The notes beneath the pieces are model-generated. The model was not told the DNA's origin and made no database searches. It saw only the letters and a list, made by a program, of their open reading frames with translations. Both the position numbers and the translations under genes were made by a program. Source: Candidatus Krumholzibacteriia bacterium (GTDB taxonomy: Bacteria > Krumholzibacteriota > Krumholzibacteriia > Krumholzibacteriales > Krumholzibacteriaceae). Taken from it: a DNA stretch of 64,000 nt. Positions 59,876 to 64,000 of this stretch are shown in pieces. Position 1 is the stretch's first letter. The number at the start of each line of letters is the position of its first letter. Where the stretch lies: contig JAGLYV010000077.1 in NCBI GenBank assembly GCA_023131975.1, forward strand, positions 40,594 through 104,593, read 5' to 3'.

Positions 59876-60006
59876 ATACCCACCTTACTCCATAATTATC
59901 AATCGGAAAGGCTGCAAGAGACATGCCACGAACTATCCCCCCATGCTGCCACGAGGAAATATAAACACCTCAGTCTCTGGAATTGGTGAAAAATCAGGGC
60001 AATGAC

Positions 60007-60312
60007 TTAATGCATAGTGTTAGATATATCTTTTATCTCTTTGATACTTATGATGATGTAGTATATCAACACTCCGATGCCAATCAGCACTACGGCGGGG
60101 ATCGAGTACCTCAATATCCCGGGATTGTGCGACAGCTTGTAATAGAAAAGTCTCGAAGACGTAATAAACAGTATCACAAGGAATACAAGAAGAATGAATT
60201 TTACCACAAGAACAGAAACGGCCGAGTACAAATACTCTCTTTTTCTCCTTCTCTTTTCTCGAAATGAGGATTTAAATCCACGCCTGTCAGGTGGTCTGAG
60301 CTTAAGAATCAT
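60007..60312 (-). CDS. Small membrane protein, two predicted helices
   Basis: 101 residues. A strongly basic N-terminus (RPPDRRGFKSSFREKRRRKRE) leads into two hydrophobic helices (AVSVLVVKFILLVFLVILFI and YSIPAVVLIGIGVLIYYIIIS). I do not recognise a family. It starts 11 bases after the stop of the 63-residue gene, with a purine-rich ribosome-binding region, so the two are probably translated from one mRNA. Confidence 0.6.
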   Translation of the reverse strand: MILKLRPPDRRGFKSSFREKRRRKREYLYSAVSVLVVKFILLVFLVILFITSSRLFYYKLSHNPGILRYSIPAVVLIGIGVLIYYIIISIKEIKDISNTMH

Positions 60313-60323
60313 ATCATCTTCTT

Positions 60324-60515
60324 TCAGAGGTCCTCATAATCCGCATCATCGACTTTCTGGTCTGTTATGCCAGTGTAATCCGAGTCATTTCGTTTCTTTC
60401 CATTGGAGCCAGGCTTCATTCCCCGGTCTTTTTTCTTTCCGAGCAGCAATCCTCCCAGAAATTTGAGCAGATAGTACACCACCGCGAATATCAGTAAAAA
60501 TCTTAATAGAAACAT
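60324..60515 (-). CDS. Small single-helix membrane protein
   Basis: 63 residues: one N-terminal helix (FLLRFLLIFAVVYYLLKFLGGLLLG), a lysine stop-transfer, and a polar acidic tail (DYTGITDQKVDDADYEDL). The layout recalls small DUF4834-type proteins, but the match is by pattern only. Encoded between the M28 peptidase and the 101-residue membrane protein on the same strand. Confidence 0.6.
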   Translation of the reverse strand: MFLLRFLLIFAVVYYLLKFLGGLLLGKKKDRGMKPGSNGKKRNDSDYTGITDQKVDDADYEDL

Positions 60516-60545
60516 CCTGTATCTCTTCTGCTGATAAGTCTCCGA

Positions 60546-62240
60546 TTACTTGACTATAGCAAAACGGCCTCGATGGTCAGATTGTATTCCATCTCTTGGA
60601 AACACTACGATCCTGTATACATAGACTCCGGAAGCCAGCTCATCGATGTCACGAAAGAGTTCCCCGCAACTATGGCAACTGTACCCTGGATCCAACCCTA
60701 TTCCGTACGAATCCCCTAAAACGCCAGTCGATAGAAGGATCCCCTCCAGAGTGTAGATCTCTATCTTCAGATCCGCCTCGGACGCGAGATCTATACAGAA
60801 CATCGCTCTGTTGAATTCACGGTCAATCGGATTTGGCATAAAATAGTGATTGAGCAGACCACCCAGTTCACCCTCTACCGTGAACAACGACACAGCCGAA
60901 TCGTTCCCGGGATCATCGCCTGTCGGCGTACCCGATATCTTCGCTCTGAGAATATTTCCTCCGGGGCTGACATTTCGTTCATCCAGGATCAGAGAAATAT
61001 CTGTTGTCCTCAGTACGTCCGGAATATCCACAAGACCGGAAAAGAGCGTTTTTGTACCAGAGCTGAATTCATGGACGACCGTAAGAAACACTTTTTCCCC
61101 AGGATAATCCTGTCCTCCCGTGTTCCTGACTTTTATTACGGCCTCTATCGTCTCGCCCTCTTCGAATCGCTTAAAAGCTTTTTCAACACCATCGACATAA
61201 TATACGATGTCGGTATCATAAATCGTCAGTTCGGTGGGACTATCAGCAAAACCGGCCACAAGCCCCGTTATAATCTCTGTAATACCGATCACCTGGCCCA
61301 GATCCACATACCCGAGAGTATCCCTGACAGTATGGTAGTATGGATAGATGATACTACCGGTCTCCGCAAGAGGCTCAGAGAGGGTTATCGCGCTGATCTG
61401 AACACCTGTCGCCACCCAGAAAGACGCGTGGTCCCAGTTCCATGGCCCCGGTTTGATTAATCTGGATGGAAGCTCGGGGGCAAGCTCTTCCGCTGCTTCC
61501 AGAGCAAGATAAGCCATCCAGCCAGAGTATTCATCCGACATGACCGTAACGCCACTACCCTCCCCGGAATATCCAAGCATATCCAGATTGATCACTCCAA
61601 GGATCCGGCCCGCACAGTCATCATCACATTTTTCTTCAACATAATCGTGACTACCGAGTTTGTTCAATTCCTCGCCAGAGAAAAGAATCACGCGAATATC
61701 AAACGGCAATTCGAGCTTTGACAGGATCCCTGCCGCTTCGATCACCGCTGCTACCCCGGACGCGTTATCGTTCGCGCCGGGTGCAACCGCAGTCTCCCAT
61801 TCATCCCACCATCCTGCCGACCTGCTGCCGATGGCGTCATAATGTGCCGTAAGCAAAAATACATCGGAGGAGGAAGGCGATGTGTCGATATCAACGATTA
61901 TATTGTATCCCGTGACTGTGACTGTGCCAGAAGTAAAGAATCTCTCTATCGTAAAGGGATCGATGACCGGGGTTGCGCCAGTATACGCATCGAGCCAGAC
62001 GATAAGCGTATCCACCATCTCAAGACAATCCGTTTCTCGAAGACAGAATCTCGAACGCAAAAGACCTGACGACACATCTATCGAGAGATTCCGAATCATA
62101 TATTCTATATTTTCTTCAGATACTTGAGCGGAAGAATGAGAACTCTCTGCCGAATCGGATGATACAACAGAGACAACCAGGATAGATCCGGCCAGTAACA
62201 GCAGATTCAGGCATCTCGACAACCGTCTAGCAATATTCAT
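60546..62240 (-). CDS. Secreted M28-family metallopeptidase with C-terminal PNP-type beta domain
   Basis: About 564 residues from ATG 62240 with GGAG 5 bases upstream. Signal peptide CLNLLLLAGSILVVSVVSSDSA. The peptidase domain has the zinc ligands and catalytic residues of the M28 family: LLTAHYDAIG (His, Asp), PGANDNASGVAAV (Asp), FSGEELNKLGS (catalytic Glu and ligand), NLDMLGY (Asp) and a late YYHTVRDT (His). A beta domain (about 350-470, CARDB-like) and a C-terminal YFMPNPIDREFNRAMFCIDL ... DLKIEIYTLEG ... GVYVYRIVV domain follow, of the FlgD-like/type IX sorting style common in FCB bacteria. Probably exported to the surface. Confidence 0.88.
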   Translation of the reverse strand: MNIARRLSRCLNLLLLAGSILVVSVVSSDSAESSHSSAQVSEENIEYMIRNLSIDVSSGLLRSRFCLRETDCLEMVDTLIVWLDAYTGATPVIDPFTIERFFTSGTVTVTGYNIIVDIDTSPSSSDVFLLTAHYDAIGSRSAGWWDEWETAVAPGANDNASGVAAVIEAAGILSKLELPFDIRVILFSGEELNKLGSHDYVEEKCDDDCAGRILGVINLDMLGYSGEGSGVTVMSDEYSGWMAYLALEAAEELAPELPSRLIKPGPWNWDHASFWVATGVQISAITLSEPLAETGSIIYPYYHTVRDTLGYVDLGQVIGITEIITGLVAGFADSPTELTIYDTDIVYYVDGVEKAFKRFEEGETIEAVIKVRNTGGQDYPGEKVFLTVVHEFSSGTKTLFSGLVDIPDVLRTTDISLILDERNVSPGGNILRAKISGTPTGDDPGNDSAVSLFTVEGELGGLLNHYFMPNPIDREFNRAMFCIDLASEADLKIEIYTLEGILLSTGVLGDSYGIGLDPGYSCHSCGELFRDIDELASGVYVYRIVVFPRDGIQSDHRGRFAIVK

Positions 62241-62293
62241 GAACACTCCACAACCTTCTACGGCCCGGCTTCAAGCCGAGCCGTAGAGATAAA

Positions 62294-62367
62294 CACGCCC
62301 GAGAGGATTCGAACCTCCGACACCCAGCTCCGGAGGCTGGTGCTCTATCCAGCTGAGCTACGGGCGC
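62294..62367 (-). tRNA. tRNA-Arg (anticodon CCG)
   Basis: Acceptor GCGCCCG/CGGGCGT (first pair G-U), D-stem GCTC/GAGC, anticodon stem CCAGC/GCTGG with loop CTCCGGA (anticodon CCG, reads CGG), T-loop TTCGAAT, discriminator G, no encoded CCA. Its first 23 bases overlap the end of recN on the same strand. Confidence 0.93.
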
Positions 62368-64000
62368 TTGTTCCATCATTTAAAAGCTCCGATGCGAGTT
62401 TTTTGCTTAATCCGCTACCTCCACCCAACATCCTCGACAATTCGGTTTTCCTCTCATCACGGCTCAACACTCTTGCTGACGAAGAAGTCCTGCCGTTTCT
62501 TACTTCCTTACTTATAAGGACATGCTGTTTCCCGGCAGCCGCGACCTGGGGAAGATGTGTGATACATATAATCTGAAAATTCTCTGAAAGCTCCTTCATC
62601 TTCTCGGCGATCACCCTTCCGAGATCCGCCCCGAGGCCTGAATCAACTTCATCGAAAACCAGGGTAGGAATACTCTTTTCGCGGACAAGAAGATTCTTCA
62701 GTACGAGCGTCACCCTTGAAAGTTCGCCTCCTGAAGCAACATCAGCAAGAGGGTGTATCTCTTCACCGACATTGGTCCGTATCAGGAATTCCACATCGTC
62801 CCATCCTCCCGTCGATAAATCTAGCTCATCAAAGTCATTCAGGAAAGCTTTTATTTCCCGCCTGTCCACTCTTGTACGGAAGACTGATCCTTCCATTCCA
62901 AGCTCGTTAAGCTCTGCGGTAACGGCCTTGTCAAGTTTTGCGGCAAATTCATTTCTCGACCTGCTAAGTGCTTCAAGGGCCGGAATGAGTAATGCCTTAA
63001 TATCATCCAGTTCCACTCTGATAGACATCATGTCGGATGATCCTTCCATCAGGGAAGTCAGGACTTTTTCCAATTCTTCTCTTTTCTGGATCAATCCGGC
63101 GTTATCCAGCCCGTATTTCCTCTGGGCCCTCTGGATAGAGGCGAGAAGCTGCTGAAGTTCATGGAGATCGCGGGGAGAGTCTTCATCCGCACTTTCTTTC
63201 TCCAGGTCCCTCGAAATTTCCTGGAGCGAGATACGAATATCAGCCAACCTTGATGATATTTCCTGGAATCCAGGGTCAAGCCTGCCAAGATAGTCCATCT
63301 CCTTTTCGACGGAGAAGAGACGATCGATCACAGAACCATCATCCTCCATCAGGTTTTGAATACTTTTTTCAAGACTCGAATTGAATCTTTGAATATTCTC
63401 GATCTTTCTTATCTTCGATTCCAGATGCTGGTCGAGACCATCTTCAAGCTGGAGAGCTTCAAGTTCCGTGAGTTGAAATCTAAAATAATCTTCCTGTTCT
63501 CTGTTTCTGTCTTCTTCCTTGATCAGTTCACTTAATCTCTTCCATGATTTCCTGAACCTGGCAGAAAGCGTTTCGACCTTTTCCATCAGATCGGTATAAT
63601 TACCCGCCAGATCAAGATATTTAAGATGATTCGAAGGATTGAGCAGCTCCTGCCTCCTCCTCTGTCCATGAAGCTCAAGAAGTGATGAAGTCAGTAAACG
63701 CGCCAGGTTATTTGTAGCGGATCTTCCATTTATCCATATCCTGCTTTTCCCGGAGCTGCTTATCTCTCTCCTGACAGACAACAACTCCTCATCTTCCGAC
63801 ATCCCGGTCTCGGCTCTCAGTGACCACCCCGGAAAAACAGAAAATATCCCCTCCACCACTAAAGTCTCCGCCCCTTTTCGCAGAAGGGCCTTGTTCCCCC
63901 TGCTGCCGGACAAAAGGTCGACAGCCGTAAGGATTATCGACTTCCCGGCACCTGTCGCGCCGGTCATGACATTCAACCCGTCAGAAAAAGAAATGGTTAC
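62345..64000 (-). CDS. recN: DNA repair protein RecN (5' end outside the window)
   Basis: SMC-like ATPase acting early in double-strand break repair. The visible 551 residues or so lack only the first 20-30. Walker A GATGAGKSI, QRRRQELLNP-containing LLELHGQRRRQ, a long coiled coil (about 130-350 of the visible part), signature SGGELSRVTLVLKNLL and Walker B LVFDEVDSGLGADLG with ITHLPQVAAAGKQH. The frame runs into the following tRNA-Arg: the last six residues (ARSSAG) and the TAG stop are encoded by the 5' part of the tRNA gene. That leaves the end of RecN and the tRNA inseparable in sequence. Confidence 0.95.
   Translation of the reverse strand, partial: VTISFSDGLNVMTGATGAGKSIILTAVDLLSGSRGNKALLRKGAETLVVEGIFSVFPGWSLRAETGMSEDEELLSVRREISSSGKSRIWINGRSATNNLARLLTSSLLELHGQRRRQELLNPSNHLKYLDLAGNYTDLMEKVETLSARFRKSWKRLSELIKEEDRNREQEDYFRFQLTELEALQLEDGLDQHLESKIRKIENIQRFNSSLEKSIQNLMEDDGSVIDRLFSVEKEMDYLGRLDPGFQEISSRLADIRISLQEISRDLEKESADEDSPRDLHELQQLLASIQRAQRKYGLDNAGLIQKREELEKVLTSLMEGSSDMMSIRVELDDIKALLIPALEALSRSRNEFAAKLDKAVTAELNELGMEGSVFRTRVDRREIKAFLNDFDELDLSTGGWDDVEFLIRTNVGEEIHPLADVASGGELSRVTLVLKNLLVREKSIPTLVFDEVDSGLGADLGRVIAEKMKELSENFQIICITHLPQVAAAGKQHVLISKEVRNGRTSSSARVLSRDERKTELSRMLGGGSGLSKKLASELLNDGTSARSSAG

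Noticed and set aside
1-64000. CRISPR arrays, insertion sequences, rRNA genes, tmRNA, RNase P RNA
   Set aside because: No regular repeat-spacer pattern, no transposase frame and none of the diagnostic RNA cores were seen on either strand.

Overview
The window is a compact, gene-dense piece of a Gram-negative bacterial chromosome of medium GC. It shows no insertion sequence, prophage or CRISPR array. An outer membrane is implied by LapA/LapB, an LptE-like lipoprotein, a Wza-type export protein with a Wzz/BY-kinase pair, lipoboxes and SPOR/TPR proteins. The M28 peptidase with a C-terminal PNP-type beta domain, the fibronectin-III lipoprotein and the DUF5683-like protein recall uncultivated lineages of the FCB superphylum (for example Krumholzibacteriota, Eisenbacteria or Zixibacteria). 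That placement is my inference and needs a marker-gene tree.

Layout. 1-125 is the 5' end of a methionine synthase-type gene. 265-4985 holds proS, rpsT (opposite strand), uvrC and a XerD-type recombinase. 5097-8521 is a tight unit scpA-scpB-rluB-hisC. 8572-12950 is a cmk-plsC fusion, ispH and a six-domain S1 gene. 13024-25985 runs mtaB, miaB, lapA, lapB, a SPOR protein, mutS, a large GAF protein, mutL and miaA. 26012-30834 holds tRNA-Gly, a DUF512 radical-SAM gene, der, plsY, gpsA and a MerR-type regulator. 30927-35930 contains a surE-pcm-(transporter)-M23 lipoprotein-sigma-70 series, like the enterobacterial surE-pcm-nlpD-rpoS order, plus apt and three tRNAs. 35972-36680 has no conventional gene but appears to hold two small minus-strand transcription units. 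36681-41132 has a SpoIIE-type phosphatase opposite a TPR protein, a DUF4870 protein and a secreted protein. 41270-49160 (minus) reads sensor kinase, sigma-54 activator, lptE, holA, a TusA-like gene, leuS. 49261-59875 (minus) is an exopolysaccharide cluster ended by a diguanylate cyclase. 60007-64000 (minus) has two small membrane proteins, a secreted peptidase, tRNA-Arg and the 3' part of recN.

Together the genes cover tRNA supply and A37 modification (MiaA/MiaB, MtaB, five tRNAs, ProS, LeuS), genome maintenance (UvrC, MutS, MutL, RecN, ScpAB, XerD, HolA), phosphatidic acid synthesis (GpsA-PlsY-PlsC, with Cmk recycling CMP) and envelope or capsule building under two-component and cyclic-di-GMP-type control.

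The least explained signals are in 35934-36510. One is a candidate structured RNA with a consensus sigma-70 promoter, a long closing stem and a terminator (6S-like in topology). The other is a 15-codon hydrophobic reading frame with a perfect Shine-Dalgarno sequence and its own terminator hairpin. Other points of note are a Wza-type gene that may start at ATC, a TusA-like protein without its cysteine, a cysteine-rich insert in a sensor kinase, and recN ending inside a tRNA gene.
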